Below, piece after piece: positions 46,480 through 59,317 of a DNA stretch of 64,000 nt. Every line of letters starts with the position of its first letter. The first letter of the stretch is position 1. The DNA comes from Lumbricus terrestris. Lineage: Eukaryota > Annelida > Clitellata > Crassiclitellata > Lumbricidae. The stretch is from positions 45,535,599 to 45,599,598 of the forward strand of contig OX457039.1 of NCBI GenBank assembly GCA_949752735.1. Reading direction: 5' to 3'. Below the pieces are notes generated by a model. It worked only from the letters and a program-made list of their open reading frames with translations, ran no database searches and was not told the origin of the DNA. A program made the translations under genes and the position numbers.

Positions 46480-47690
46480 TGATCATGCCTCTGACCATCA
46501 AAACAGACAAAATATATCATGATGATTGTGGTGTTAATGCCACGATAATAAAAATGCTGAATGTTCATCGTGATTATGTCCCTAACAATAGACACGATGG
46601 TTTCGATTGCTGCCATGATCATAAAATTGTCCTAATCATGGTCATGATGATAGTATCATAAACAATGTCACATACCGCGCACTTCTACTTTAATCCCAGT
46701 GTTTTCCGTTTAAGCCAGTTTCAAGAAGGAGCAAATTCATTTTTGCAATGGTGAAAGATTTACGACTATAGCTATCAGTCCAATATAATATTTAGAAACA
46801 CGGAACTAAAATGGCGACCATGCATATTGGTAGCAAGTCTGTTGGCTTGGCTCAATATTATAACGTTATAATTATTGCAAACTTCGGGAACGTCAGTGGC
46901 ACAGTTTCAACTAATTCAGAACATCCGTTTTAGCAGATGTGATCTGGGCAGTATAGAGATGATTAATTTTTGGTCAGGTTCAAGGAAGAAGCGCATAATT
47001 TTGTTTGTTTTGCGATGTAGAGTCTATGTAGCGGTTGAGTAGAGATTTCTTAAATTGTAGCATCGGAAGTTATCATAATTACAAAACTTATATAAATTAT
47101 ATGCTTAATTATCATTTAAGATAACGAAACTATTTCTACTGATTTAATACACAAAACATTTGGTTCGAAAATTCACCTGTTGTGGCTTGTTGTTAGGTCT
47201 AAACTTAGGCCTACTGCCCATTAGGCTTATAAACGAGCAGCGTTCATAATTTTGATGTTCTTTTTAGCTATAGCGGAGACTTTCTTGATATAAGCTTACT
47301 GCCAATGATAAAAACAACGTATATTTTTTACCCTTATCAGCTATCATTATCAGCAACGCTAAAAGTTGCTTTCAAAGTGAACTTCTGTTACAGTAGTCGA
47401 TCATCTCTTTTGACTATAATTATACGAAAATTTCACAAATTTCGAGGCAGTAATTTATTTATGCAGCTTAGACCTACTCACATTTATGTAAAAAAATCGA
47501 TCATAAAATGTTCTCAGCCTTTACTACGGCCGAGCTTTAGAGATGATTACATTTTTATAGGAAATTCTTACACGTATAGCATTGTAACGATATCTGTGGT
47601 ATATTATCTACTTAAAATAAAGTAGGCTACCATAAATCTGGCCAATGATATTTTCGTGAAAAAGAAGTAGAATAATAACAATAATAAAAA
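46480..47690. other. intergenic, no recognised feature
   Basis: AT-rich. The 106-codon frame at 47305-47625 has no recognisable motif. Confidence 0.3.
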
Positions 47691-47776
47691 GTAGGTCACG
47701 CCAATGAATAGGTCACATCAATAAATAGGTCACATCAATAAATAGGTCACATAAAAAACTTCAACTAAGTAGGTCG
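47691..47776 (+). repeat. 17-bp repeat carrying AGGTCA half-sites
   Basis: AATAGGTCACATCAATA repeated with period 17. AGGTCA occurs at 47693, 47710, 47727 and 47744, with AGGTCG at 47771. AGGTCA is the nuclear-receptor half-site, but the array may be only a short tandem repeat. Confidence 0.7.
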
Positions 47777-48799
47777 CATCAGCGTTCATTTCTAGCGCCC
47801 AACTGTTTCAGTTGATTACGTTGAAACGGTGTTACAGCGGAAGCCTACATTAAAAACATCTTCCGATTCAAAATCATGGAAGAAGTTAATAACATAAGCC
47901 CCGCAGTACACCTCTTCCAAAAGTCTCGTCCAAACTGAGAAATCGTGTCGGTGAGATTCACAGCCAGAGCTGACATATTATTTATAGAAGATCCATCGAC
48001 AGAAGCACAGGCAACGAATTTCCTCTTGACCTCGACTGCACAAAGAAGTCAGCAGCAGAGGTCAGGTTTGTAACCCTCTTTTAGAGATCAGGCGTGAAGG
48101 ATTTTGAGACGGCGGCAGCGTGGGTCGACCGTGGCCGACGGCAAGAGAGGCAGGCAGGATTCTTCAGCCAGTGAACGATCGTCCGTCCGTACGTCCGTCC
48201 ATCCGTCCGTCCATCTCTTGTGCGTTATAACGGCATATACGAACATCTGCACACGATGCTACACGATTAGTACCTGAAGGAAAAACAATTACGCGTAAAA
48301 ATAAACACCACCTGCTGGACCTCAGACATTCTCGTCGTTTGCAGCCTTGCAAATTCCTTAGCGCCTGCGTATAATACAAGTGAGCAGCGTTCTTTTGCAC
48401 TTATGCACAAAACGCCCGACAAAATACCTCTTGATCTGCGTCAGCTGCACGCGTATATACAATTAAATTTAGACCTAGGCCTACATAGAATACAATGCAC
48501 ATTATTTTCGACACTCTGACAAAACCTGCGACTATGCAGTGATGTCATAGCAAGAAACCTTCGTTTATGCATTGTTGCTACTTATTTGCCAACAGTTGTC
48601 TATAAGTATAACACACAGCTGCAGTCCTACTCGCATAGACCTATAATAGGAATGTAACGTATGTAACGTATACTTGGCGATGAAAATCTGTTTATTCCCT
48701 CAGGCAACTATTGACTACTGAGACCGAGCGCCAACCTACTTTGCAATTTCTATATATACATGTAGTAGGCCTATTATAGCTTTATTAGAGAAGCGAAAG
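47777..48799. other. intergenic, short GC repeat
   Basis: A CCGTCCGT-type run at 48178-48212, similar to the one upstream of the nAChR gene. No gene is supported. Confidence 0.35.
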
Positions 48800-49065
48800 C
48801 AGGGGAGTAGCCAGAAATCTAGCCGATTTCGCATTCATATATGGCCTGGCCGGATGCCCATCCTGACGCCAACCCAACAGTATTATACAGTAAATAAAAA
48901 GGAAATAAAGTAACAAAGGGAATAAAGTAAGAAAAACAATTGTTACTACAAACAATAGTTTTGTTTTTCTTATTTAATTGGATAAATAACCTTTTAAGAA
49001 CTTTTTCCTAAGCCAATGGGGTTTTAACTTTTAACCCCCGAAACCCCCTCTTGTCTACGTCACTG
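48800..49065 (-). mobile_element. hAT-type MITE, 266 bp, TSD AGCGAAAG
   Basis: Ends CAGGGGAGTAGCCAGAAAT and CTTGTCTACGTCACTG, flanked by identical AGCGAAAG (48792-48799, 49066-49073). Same family and orientation as 24977-25243; shares GGCCGGATGCCC and CCAACCCAACAGTATTA. Confidence 0.92.
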
Positions 49066-49073
49066 AGCGAAAG

Positions 49074-51960
49074 AGATAAAATGACGGAAATTGTATAATT
49101 ATTCTTGTGCCATGCATTTGAGAAATTGATTAATAGAATCGATGATATTCAAAGTAACATCTCCTTGTCATATTTACCGGTTATTTTTTATATTCTAAAT
49201 TTTTTTAAGTGACTTTTATATTTCGCATTCTTAGAATTAAGAACACTGGAATATTCGTCATCAACGTTTACTCCTAGCTTGTTACATGCTTAACGACACT
49301 ACCATGGCATATCAAACATAATTAGTGCTGCCCTCCTCCTTTATCCAGGCCTGGGACTGGCACTGGCAGAGAAAAATCAGTGGCGGAGTTAACGTTTACT
49401 CCACTATAACGCCTGTGTAATATAGTCTACGCCCATGAAGACGGAAATAAGTATCGTGCCCGAATCATAGCAACGTCTCCTGACAAGAGTTCATCCTGTA
49501 CGCCTGCAGTGTATACAGGCTTGACTGTAGCACAGTATAATAAGTTGCCGCAGAACATGTCATCAATCAACCTAAGGCAACTACGTCAAATAATAACAAT
49601 AATTGTTCGGAACAAGGTCGCTGCTGTTTGGCGCCAATTGCGATGAATGTGTTCTACATATCATTTGCAGAGCAGCCTGTAGATGAAAAGATGAATTACA
49701 GATAATATTACAGGCATGAAATTACATAGACTATATAAGGAGTATGTATTAAATGATGGATATACCTGCTGTGACTATCAGATCAGACTTACTGAACCAA
49801 ATGCATCAACTGAATACACTGTCTGTGAGGTATATAATTATGTCAATCGAATTCAACCCAACTAATTTTTCACGCAAAACAATCGAACACTCTAATCTTT
49901 TCAACCGAATGAATCTCCAGCAAACCGGCGTCGTATGTAACACTATATGCAGTATGCTATAAATTCTTCATTAACAGCCGAGATGTTTTGTCAGTTTTCA
50001 ACCATCTATCAAAACAAAGTTCTCCGCTGCGTCAAAACTGCAAATCTGAATAGCCTAATTAGTCTCCAACCGTGTTGCACAACGGGCTTCTAAAAGTCGA
50101 GTTAACACTTTTGAAGTTTCTAACAACGGAAGCCCAATGCGAATAGGCATCTGTGACCAAAAACCTTCTAGGCCTTAACGCGTTCGGCCGACATAATATG
50201 CTTAATACGATGTCGAGGGCTATCAGCCTATTTGTGAGCTGTTTATATAGGTCTATATACACAGACCAGAATCTTGCAAATCATTTGCACTGGAGCCGTT
50301 AACCTTGATCTGTAAATTATCTGCGCCCTGCCCATAAATAGACCTATTTATACATACTATGTATAGATAATGCATGTACATACTATATAAACCATTATAC
50401 ATACATGTAGCGTGCGCCATAACTGTACACGCCAGAACACGATTGGCCAAAATCCTTGAACAAACATGAACAAAGAGCAAACAGGTCTCTCTCTCTCTCT
50501 GTCTCTCTCTGTCTTTCTGTCTCTCTCTGTGCTGTGTGTGACGCGCGAAAACACCGTATATCACGTCACTTGACATGACACAGTGGCGCTTCAAGCGGCC
50601 GGTTATGACCGAAGATGTACCGAGGAAAAGCGCGGCAGAAAATCAAGCAGGAGAAGCGAAAAAAACTGGGTCAGCAATCGCCATCGATTGAGATCGAGAA
50701 CGAGGCGGATGTCCAAGTAAACAAATCGATATCACCGTTACACAGAAGTATATATCGAGAGATCTGCCGCTGAGGTTTGGGCGAACGGGGGGTGGGGGGG
50801 GGGGGGGTAGAGCAAGGCGCAAAGAACACACCCGCGCTTTCGCAGAAGTGATTGCCTCTATTCTTTCGATCGAAAGCGGGCGCAGCATAAATTTGTAAGT
50901 AGGACAAAAACATGGTCCACGGTCTGAGGCGAAACGCTGCGTTTTCCAGTCGGTCTCTATAGATGATGAGGAGGTTGACGTTCCTTGAAATCGACATTAA
51001 AAATCGAGATTGCGATCTTATAGTTTTTCCAAGGATTCCAAATGACTCTGGACCTGCTTCGTGTGCTGCATGACAACTCGCACGAGGCGGCGCGTTCTAG
51101 GCAACTAATTCCACGAGTCGTTACTGACTGTATGCCGAGCAGCCGACATTTGACTGCATTTGAGTAAAACTTAGGCTATATCTGGGGTGAAAACTAAAAT
51201 CTAGCATAAACCGCACCATAAAGAAACTGCAGACGAGCAAAGAATATCGAAAATCTAGAGTCTTGTCAGAACCGGAGATAAATACTAAATACGAAAAGAA
51301 AGATAGCACCGAGAAATTTCTCATCTCCAGAACCACGCAGTTGTGTTGAGGCTCACAGCCACGGAAGAAGAGCAACGGAGGTTAATTTTCTGAATACATA
51401 TCACCTTGTTGCAAGCAAACCCAGAGTGACAAATTTAGAGTTGATTAATGAGCCACTCATGCGTAAAAATACAGCACGGATATTGGAAAGTCTTTCTGAA
51501 GGATATACTTTACACTTACAGTGGTTTTCAACCCTTTCTGGTGACTGAACCTTTCTCAAAGCACTCATTTGCTCGCGGAACAAAACACGTTTCACCGGTC
51601 CAGTGAAACACGACTTGCAAACATGGAACTTGTAATATTAGATAAATAATTATTTAGATTTACAGTTCTAAACTTTTAATGTGCGTTATAAGCACTGCTA
51701 GTGCAATATATCACACACTACAAAATACATGCTTTAAAATTCTAGAAGGGTAGGTCCAATGCACAAGACACTGCCAGAGAACAACTGCATTCTGCTGTAT
51801 ATCTCGCCAACAAGACAGTATCAGGCAGAGAGACCAATGGAAATACGCGGTATTCGGGATCAGTGTTATGGACAGGTTGTGTTTTCGTATAAAGCATGTC
51901 CCTGCTATCCATGCAAGATAGAATCTCTAATGCAATAGAAAATAATAAATTCTCCTTAGG
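49074..51960. other. intergenic, SINE fragment and CT run
   Basis: A reverse-strand fragment of the long SINE variant (CCAGTCCCAGGCCTGGATAA on the minus strand) lies at about 49322-49400. A CT run lies at 50484-50530 and a G run at about 50789-50806. No gene is supported. Confidence 0.45.
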
Positions 51961-53486
51961 CATTTTTTTACTTGGTAAAAGCCTTTGACACTGTAAATCA
52001 TGAAATTCTACTACATAAATTGGAAACCTATGGTATACGTGGTCTGCAACTCAGTTGGTTTGCCAGTTATTTGGATGGACGTCGACAACGTGTTGAAAAT
52101 AACGGCAAGCGTACCACTTTAAAAGGATTCTATATGGTGTCACACGGGGATCCAATATATGGTGTAACACAGGGATCCAATCTATAACCCCTGTTGTTCC
52201 TTCTCTATATCAACGATCTTCCGAACGTCGCCAACCGCTTGTTCTTCATCCTCTTTGCAGATGATACGGACGTTTTTTATTCACATTCTTGCTTGAATAC
52301 GCTATTTCAAATCATAAACGTGGAGCTTGAATATCTTTGCCCATTGGTTTAAAGCAAACAGATTGTCCTTAATACTTGGAAGAATCTAGCTACATCCTGC
52401 TTAAATCGCATAGGAAGAAATCCCACTGGGAGAATTTAAATAAAAAATTAACGGCATCTCTCTCACTTCTGCAGAATCTACCAAAATTCTAGGAGTCTAC
52501 GTTGATAGCCATTTAACATGGAATGAACATAGCCTATTGCTCATGTCGCTTCAAAATAGCAAAAAATATCGGAGTAATGGCTCGAACTGCTTACAGTTTA
52601 CCACCTAGCATTAGGATCAAACTATACTTTTCTTTAATACATCCATAACTATATCTATTATTGTAACATAGTGTGGGTCTCTACTTATGCTTCAAGATAG
52701 CATAGAGTAAATATTTTGCAAAAAAGAGCTGTTTGTCTTGTGGTGGGAGCTAGCCTACATATGGTTCTCATACAGCCCGCATATTCATCAACCTTAAAAT
52801 TCTAAAACTAGACCAGATTAGGACTTTCCAAATAGGGGAATTTATGTAGACTACCGGCCTGACCGAAACCTCCTGCCATCTATATACAACAATTAGTTTC
52901 AACTTTCATCCCAGGTTCATTCTCATTTTGCAAGATACTCTTTTTCGTATCACCGAACCTATGCTCGCACTAACACACGCCTGTTTTCTATTAAATCTAC
53001 TGGGATCACCACTTGGGGAAAAAATTCCAAGGGAAATACGATTGAGTCCCAGTATTTGGGCTTTTAAGATTAAATTTGGCGCCTTTCCTATAGAAGTTAC
53101 CTAGTAAGGGTAAATTGCTGTTCGTTCAATGTATGCATTGCAGTAGGTCTCTGTTCGGTAGTTAAGCTTTTTGTTCTTTTTTATAATTGCCTGTGACTCA
53201 GCAGCGTTGAGCTTTTCAGTTTCCATATTATTCGTTGTGTTTTCTCTTCCGTTTTCTAGCATAGGCCTACAAGTAAGTTGCGTGATAGTGCTTTGTCACT
53301 TTTGTCAATCACTATGTTGATTTTGCAAAGATTTCGTCATGACCACCTCACATCGTCAACTCAATATATTAGTTAGTGTACCTCGACAGCGGGATTATTT
53401 TTATCCCTTTGGGGCTTCCACTTTTTGTAACCAATGAGCAAGATGCGTAAAGCTGTCATGTATACTTTGGTTGCAAAATAAAAATA

Positions 53487-53517
<31 letters not shown>
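51961..53517 (+). mobile_element. LINE relic (CR1/L2-like) with (TTGA)n tail
   Basis: 5'-truncated. Reverse transcriptase blocks, in shifting frames, run in order: [20 protein letters not shown], then [28 protein letters not shown] (near 52185), ILFADDTDVF (near 52250, catalytic Asp pair kept), WFKANRLSL, KILGVYVDSHLTWNEH, and a tail with YARTNTRLFS. Stops and frameshifts make it a pseudogene. It ends in (GATT)n at 53486-53518. Confidence 0.85.
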
Positions 53518-53519
<2 letters not shown>

Positions 53520-53901
53520 AGAAAATTCAAACTCGCATGCATATCAGATAAATAGATGAAAATGCATTAGAATTATTTGCATATGCATGCTTTTGAGCAA
53601 CGAATTACAGATGGATAGGCTATTTCTTTCTGACCAAATATGCAAATGTCTAAAATGAATTCAAATCCTGTAGCCTTGGATGCGTTAGTTCACGCGTTAA
53701 TTCAATCAATCGCGATTTTAGCAAGTTCTCTCCAGCGTTTAAGTTCATCCGGATTGGAACTCGGATTTGAGATCCGCCATCTAAAGTGTGGTGTACTAGA
53801 ACTTTCGTCTCGGAACTTAACCTTGAGCAAGTTGAGTAAGGTTATAGCGTGGGTGGGGGGGTGGGGTGGCTGAAGGACTTCAGTTTTTAAAGATAGTTTG
53901 G
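53518..53901. other. intergenic, no recognised feature
   Basis: Unique-looking. A 77-codon frame at 53640 has no recognised motif. Confidence 0.3.
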
Positions 53902-54749
53902 TAAACGTGCAGTTTAGCGTCGTAAATTATTTTCACGCTTTTAATAACACAAAAATCGCCGCAAATTATTTCTAATAGCGTAGATTTGACCAACTGATGT
54001 AACAGCACAGTTAAAATTTGGTAAGGACAGGACTATTGACAGAAAATGTGTTTTTAAAATGTCACATTTCCCATGCGAAATCGCCGTTCGAATCGCCATT
54101 GAACCACAACATTTGCCCGGAAGTTGGGGTATACGCGCACAAACCATCGACGTATATTGGTCCATGCGACTATAAATAACGTGTACGTCAATACTTCGGT
54201 CCTAACTTCAAAATGAGAAATGGAAGCTGGGTTAATAAAAATATTCCAGCTTAAATTGGAGCTGGATTGATGAAAAATAATCATTATTGAAACAGAAGTT
54301 GGATTCATAAAACAGCTGATGCAATTGAAAAAGCGGGACTTTTATGGAAATGGAAGTTGGATGAAGGTTTCTATAGTGAAATAGAAGTTGGATGAAGGTT
54401 TTCTATAGGTGAAATGGAAGCTGGATGAAGGTTAGAGAAATGAAAGCTGGATGAAGGTTAGAGAAATAGAAGTTGGATGAATGTTACTTACTTATTTATT
54501 TTTGCCTGCTGTCTTATTGCACACTTGCCGCACGCAACTTCCGGAAAGGGTCATAATTGAATAACAACTTCGATCGGCGGTTTGTTATGACAAAATATTA
54601 CAATTTTTCAATCGATTTCCTTCTTTTTAGCAAATTCTAAGTATAATAATACATCAGTTAGGCGATAGCACGTTGGCAGAAATATTTTAAGGCGCTTTTT
54701 GTGCCATTATAAGTGTGAAAATAATTTACGACGCTAAAATACACGTTTA
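53902..54749. mobile_element. TIR element with central minisatellite, 848 bp
   Basis: Inverted ends starting TAAACGTG. The left carries TTTAGCGTCGTAAATTATTT at 53912 and the right its complement at about 54721-54740. Similarity continues inward for roughly 70-100 bases (AACTGATGTA near 53991 and, reversed, near 54650). The centre (54205-54490) repeats GAAATGGAAGTTGGATGAAG about nine times. No transposase is seen and no sure duplication, so the superfamily is unknown. Confidence 0.65.
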
Positions 54750-54849
54750 GGCCTACCTCTACAATATGATTTTTCTTTCACACATCTTATAATAATAATG
54801 ATTTCCGAATAGCAAATAGCGAATATCGGTTAAAGAATCGTCAGACTGG

Positions 54850-55043
54850 CAGTAGCGGCGCCGAGGGTTAGGGAGGCCAAGCCCCTAAAAAGGCCATCCG
54901 GGGACTAAGCCCCTTTAAAATTTTGACCAAATGAAAAAAAGTCGTCAGACATTCTGGCGGATGAAAAATGGAAAATTTTCACGAGATTTCGACCGAATGA
55001 CTAAAAAAAGGTCGTCAATAATTAAATCTTGGCGCCGCCACTG
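54850..55043 (-). mobile_element. hAT-type MITE, 194 bp, TSD CAGACTGG
   Basis: Ends CAGTAGCGGCGCCGAGG and CTTGGCGCCGCCACTG, flanked by identical CAGACTGG (54842-54849, 55044-55051). Inverted relative to the 37589 copy. Confidence 0.92.
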
Positions 55044-55554
55044 CAGACTGGATTGCGCTTTACATTTGTAAAAATTCGTATAGACTATCGCCACCTCTGG
55101 ATGAGAAATTTAACCGCTGGCTCTTCAAAGCGTTAGGCCTGCTGATTCAAAGAGGAATAAATCAAACCAGTCGTTTTCCTAGTGCTAAGTAGATTCTCAT
55201 GGGAATGTAATAATATTAGAGTCTATTGCTAAGAATAGTGAGTCCAAGTGATTTATAAAAGGATCATGCTGTTTAACTAGCCTAGAAAGTCACGTGATAG
55301 TGTTATTTATGCAAGAATGACTGAAAGCTGTGAAATAACTCGACTCATTGCTAATACTTTTGTGATTTAAGTTGGTGTTATAAATTTTATTTCAGATTGC
55401 CGCTGAACGCCATCCTGGTCAACGCCCACGGAGCCGTTGGGTTCTGCGGTTGAAAATCACTGCCTTGTTACTTACACAGCAAACTTTGAGGTAGACCTAT
55501 GATCGCAAGTGACTGCGTTCTGAAAAGCGTGAAGGGGAATTGCTCACATGCACG

Positions 55555-55607
55555 CACATTCACTCACATTCACTCTAATTCACATTCACTCACATTCACT
55601 CTAATTG
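55555..55607 (+). repeat. CACATTCACT short tandem repeat
   Basis: Irregular repeats of CACATTCACTCACATT and CTAATT. Confidence 0.8.
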
Positions 55608-55666
55608 CTCGAACTGTGTAGGGCTAACCTTAAACGACAATAAGCTAGAATTAATAACTCCGCCAG

Positions 55667-55812
55667 CAGTGCTCAAAGTGTGGGAAAATAAGTGCCTGAA
55701 CGCCCTTTACCTTTCCAAACTGTGCTGACCAATAAGTGACATGACAGGGTTCGGATTTTAAAATAAGCGCATGGACGCCGTCCATGACCGTCCAGCCTCA
55801 TTTTAAGCCCTG
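55667..55812. mobile_element. hAT-type MITE, 146 bp, TSD TCCGCCAG
   Basis: Ends CAGTGCTCAAAGTGTGGG and CTCATTTTAAGCCCTG, flanked by identical TCCGCCAG (55659-55666, 55813-55820). Same family as 25472-25650 and 31418-31530. Confidence 0.85.
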
Positions 55813-55837
55813 TCCGCCAGTATAAGTCCGTGACCTA

Positions 55838-55905
55838 GTGCCAGTCCCAAGCCTGAATGAAGGAGTTGGGCAACGCTAATGATCTTTTCTACCACAATGT
55901 TACAA
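55838..55905 (+). mobile_element. SINE body fragment (long variant)
   Basis: GTGCCAGTCCCAAGCCTGAA and the following bases match the middle of the 11121 SINE. Head and tail are missing. Confidence 0.6.
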
Positions 55906-56582
55906 TGTCGCTATATAGTTAGACTAAATGATTCTTCTAATGCATGCATAGCCTATAGGTCTTCTCTATGGAACATGTCCTCCTCTTCCGTTTCGCTGTG
56001 CCAGCTTCGTTGGTAATGCTTCTTTATCTTTCTCTCACTCAATTCCTGCATTTTTAGCGGTGTTTCGCACATGGAGCGCTTCTGAATGACCTACGTTGAG
56101 ACAAACGCTTTTCAGAAGGTTAGAACAACTCAACTCTTGGCCAGAAGTAGGACTTTTTAAATCACATTTTACCAGATTAAAAGTAGCCTAATTCGTAGAG
56201 ATCTACGGACGACAGGCGTCGACAGTCAAATTTCGCCAACGACATCAAAGCAGAACATAAGTTAGGCCTATATCACTTCCAGTGTGTCCACTGACTCCAC
56301 TCGTTTGTTTTGACGATCCAAAAAATAACGCAGCAAAAGTAACAAATATCGATTTGTATTAAGTCATATCTCAAATATTATTGTCATCAAATCAACTTGT
56401 TTATGCCGGATAATCAATAAAAAATACTATTTAGTAAGGAAACATGTAGCAGCGTATATCTGCACGCCACTTGTGACATCATTTAGCAAGATGGCTATCA
56501 AGTTGAGAAATAAGAATTTTCAGATCAATCATTTTTTTATTTAAAAAATTGAAATTTCTAAAAGCAGTAAATGACCAAGGAG

Positions 56583-57476
56583 CAGTGTTATTTCAGTTAT
56601 GGTTTTTCAGTTACAGTTTCAGTTACAGTTATCTATTTTTTTATTTTTCAGTTACAGTTTCAGTTACAGTTAACTGCAATGAGATTTTTCAGTTTCAGTT
56701 ACAGTTATTTCTTATTTTTCAGTTACAGTTTCAGTTACAGTTATTACGTGTATATTCAAACGTCACAACTACTAAGACACTGATAACAGTCACACATATT
56801 GCGCAAAGTTCCCAGAAAGTTGAATAGGAGATCAATCTGATTTTACATATTGTCGGTTGACTTTAAGGAACACACGACGTTCCAGGTTTACACTTAATCT
56901 GTTTCGCTTTCTTGCACACAAGTCCCCACAAACTGAGAAGACGCGCTCAACGTATGCTTGTGAAGCAGGCGCGGATACGAAGTCTTCTGCAATCAGGGCC
57001 AGAGATGGATAGGAGCTCTGTCACATATGTTCAAAACCAAAAGATAACGAGTGAAACACCCCTCAAAGTGATTAATCAACTTGTCATGTAATAGCAGAAT
57101 TACAAATGTTATAGAAAGGCAGTAGTCAAACATACTACTATACTATACACTAAGTGGCAGTAAGGGCTCAACTAATGACTAGTTTCTCTTCGTTGGTCTC
57201 ATGTTCTTTAAAGGCATTTCTTCTCCCCCGAAGTTTCCGTGCTGAGAACGCCTCTGAATAGTTATGTTGTGAGAAATGTATAGAAAAAGGCACTTGTTTT
57301 ATTTTCAAGTTAACTCCTTTTGATTCTTCAGTTATACAGTTATTGTTTTTCAGTTTCTATTACAGTTTCAGTTATTCAACATTTTTCAGTTTCAGTTTCA
57401 GTTACAGTTAACTGGCATAGATTTTTCAGTTATTCTGCTATTTCAGTTACAGTTTCAGTTAATAGAAATAACACTG
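56583..57476 (-). mobile_element. hAT transposon deletion derivative, 894 bp, TSD CCAAGGAG
   Basis: Ends CAGTGTTATTTCAGTTA and TTAATAGAAATAACACTG, flanked by identical CCAAGGAG (56575-56582, 57477-57484). Both ends carry many subterminal CAGTTACAG/CAGTTTCAG repeats, likely transposase binding sites. The minus strand keeps the last 62 codons of a hAT transposase. Confidence 0.93.
56832..57020 (-). pseudogene. hAT transposase C-terminal dimerisation fragment, 62 aa
   Basis: Open to a stop without frameshift. Motifs PSLALIAEDFVSAPASQAYV, ERVFSVCGDLCARKRNRLS and ERRVFLKVN are the typical hAT C-terminal dimerisation pattern (P-x-L-x2-A-x3-L/F, S-x3-ERVFS-x-G, R-x-R-L). The catalytic domain is deleted, so it cannot transpose alone. 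Confidence 0.9.
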
Positions 57477-58207
57477 CCAAGGAGTCAATGACAGACATAT
57501 TGTGCATTCAAACACTTCATGAACAAGGTCTTGTCGCTAAACCTATAATCACCACTTACTCTGATAAACATTGAGTGCAAAGAAATTGAGAGTCAAACTG
57601 ATAGTTAAGGAATATGCCGTTGATGAAAGGAAATAGGCTCTATGTCAATTGTTCTGGTTTCGTTGTGAAAGCCTATGGCCCAAATCTCCAGATTTGAACT
57701 CGGTGAATTATCAAGTGTGGAGAGTTATGCCGGAGAAAAACCACGATCTGCGGTCAAAGCCAAGAACGGTTGGAGAATTGATGGTCGCATTGGAGCTGTT
57801 ATGGGAAGATTTACCTCTGGAACACAACAGACTCGGTACAGGTGTGGGTGTATAGGTTACTGGTGGTGGATACATTGAACACAAGTTGCGAAGCAATATC
57901 AAATTTATTTGATGCCAATTATTTGAGATATGTCTTAATAAAATTGTCTTAGATATGTCCTAATAAAATTGTCTTTGTTACCTTTTGCTCCGTTATGTTT
58001 TTGGATCGCCAACAACAGTGGGTGGACTAACTAAAAGTGATTGAACTTTTGTTCTGTCTTAAATATTTTTGGTGAAATTTGGCCATTGTAGAGTCTACGT
58101 AGATATAGATGTAAGCCTGTGAAACTTTATTTAAAAATTCTTACTTCTGGTCAAGTTAATTATTGGCAAAAATCGCAGAGGTGCGATGTTATTTTTGGCT
58201 CGCTCTG

Positions 58208-58810
58208 TACATCTGAGCTTCAACTTAATTGTGCATTTTTATGAATCGGCTTCAGCTATAATTTCAGAGCCGCCGTAACGGTTTCAGTGTAAAACTGCAA
58301 TCCAACTTCTACTTATGCCTTTAAATTTTGATTAATTAATTAATAACTTGGTAACAATAAATGCAGGTGCATGAACAAGCGCGCTTCTGAGTAGATACTT
58401 TCGAAGAGACGCTATAATTATTATAAATATCTAAAATGAATTAAATCTCTGAAATGATTATTTACCCAGAGTCTTAAAGAATATTGGAACTTTAAGATTC
58501 TCATTATGTCGCTTAAAATGTAGACATACTAGATAGCGGTTCGAGAGGAAAATGCCAGCAACATGCAATGCATGTAACTCACTTTAACCAAAACTTCACC
58601 CACAAGTCTTCGTGTTTCCAGGTCAGCAGGATAAAAAGTGGCATGTTCTATTTAAGTAGAGGCTCTCGAAAATTTAATTATGATCCAAAGAACTGGTAAA
58701 TTTTTGGTTAAATTTAATTATTGTGCTATACCGTCAGCTATTTTCGCTTCTGTTATAACCTGTTTGCCAAATTCTTTACGGTGTTTAATATTAATATGCA
58801 CTCGACAGAT
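58208..58810. other. intergenic with SINE tail fragment
   Basis: At 58374-58440 lies a decayed SINE 3' end (GCGCTTCTGAGTAGATACTT, then GACGCTATAATTATTATAAA). Nothing else was found. Confidence 0.45.
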
Positions 58811-58821
58811 TTGAATAGAGG

Positions 58822-59011
58822 CCACCAAATGGCATAAAAAACCACTTCATGAATTCGCGACAAAGATGCATCCTGATTCCTGAACCAGTGGAACGTAAAG
58901 AAAGTAAAGAGGAAGCATTCGAGAGTGAGTGTACGGTGAACTGCATGAACTTAAAGGAACCATCAGACGAGCAGATGAACTCACGAGAATGTACACAGAC
59001 AGGTAACATAA
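58822..59011 (+). other. possible orphan exon or decayed gene piece
   Basis: Open frame with charged, coding-like composition (PEPVERKESKEEAFESECTV) ending at a fair donor ACAGACAG|GTAACA, with an AG at 58821. No family is recognised and no partner exon was found. Confidence 0.2.
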
Positions 59012-59317
59012 GTGTACGCTTGCTAAATCAGCTCTATAGGGAAATAGTTTGAAGATGAGAATGGAACGAAATCAGGGAATCAGAGGCGAGAAATATAAGG
59101 ACAATTAATAGATCAAAGGCTAAAACGGCTGGCAGCCTATGATCGCTTCCAAGGACAGCTCGCGAAATAGACCATTATAAAAACATTGAACCATTTCACA
59201 CGAAGAAACACGAAGAACATTCGATATCATAACATCCCATGTTGCAAAACAATTTTGCTCATTAAGTTTGCATATTTTGTTGTTTTTATTTTATTTATTT
59301 TCGCATTTAGGCTACTA

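Larger units (their letters stand above)
56133..58207 (+). mobile_element. mariner-type relic D, interrupted by a hAT element
   Basis: Same family as relics A-C. The best surviving transposase block is at about 57670-57830 on the plus strand, broken by frame changes: WPKSPDLNSVNYQVWRVMPE, the region around the third catalytic acid of mariner transposases, then a C-terminal remnant near 57850-57885. The right end is CTCGCTCTG followed by TA. A hAT element at 56583-57476 splits it. Confidence 0.8.
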
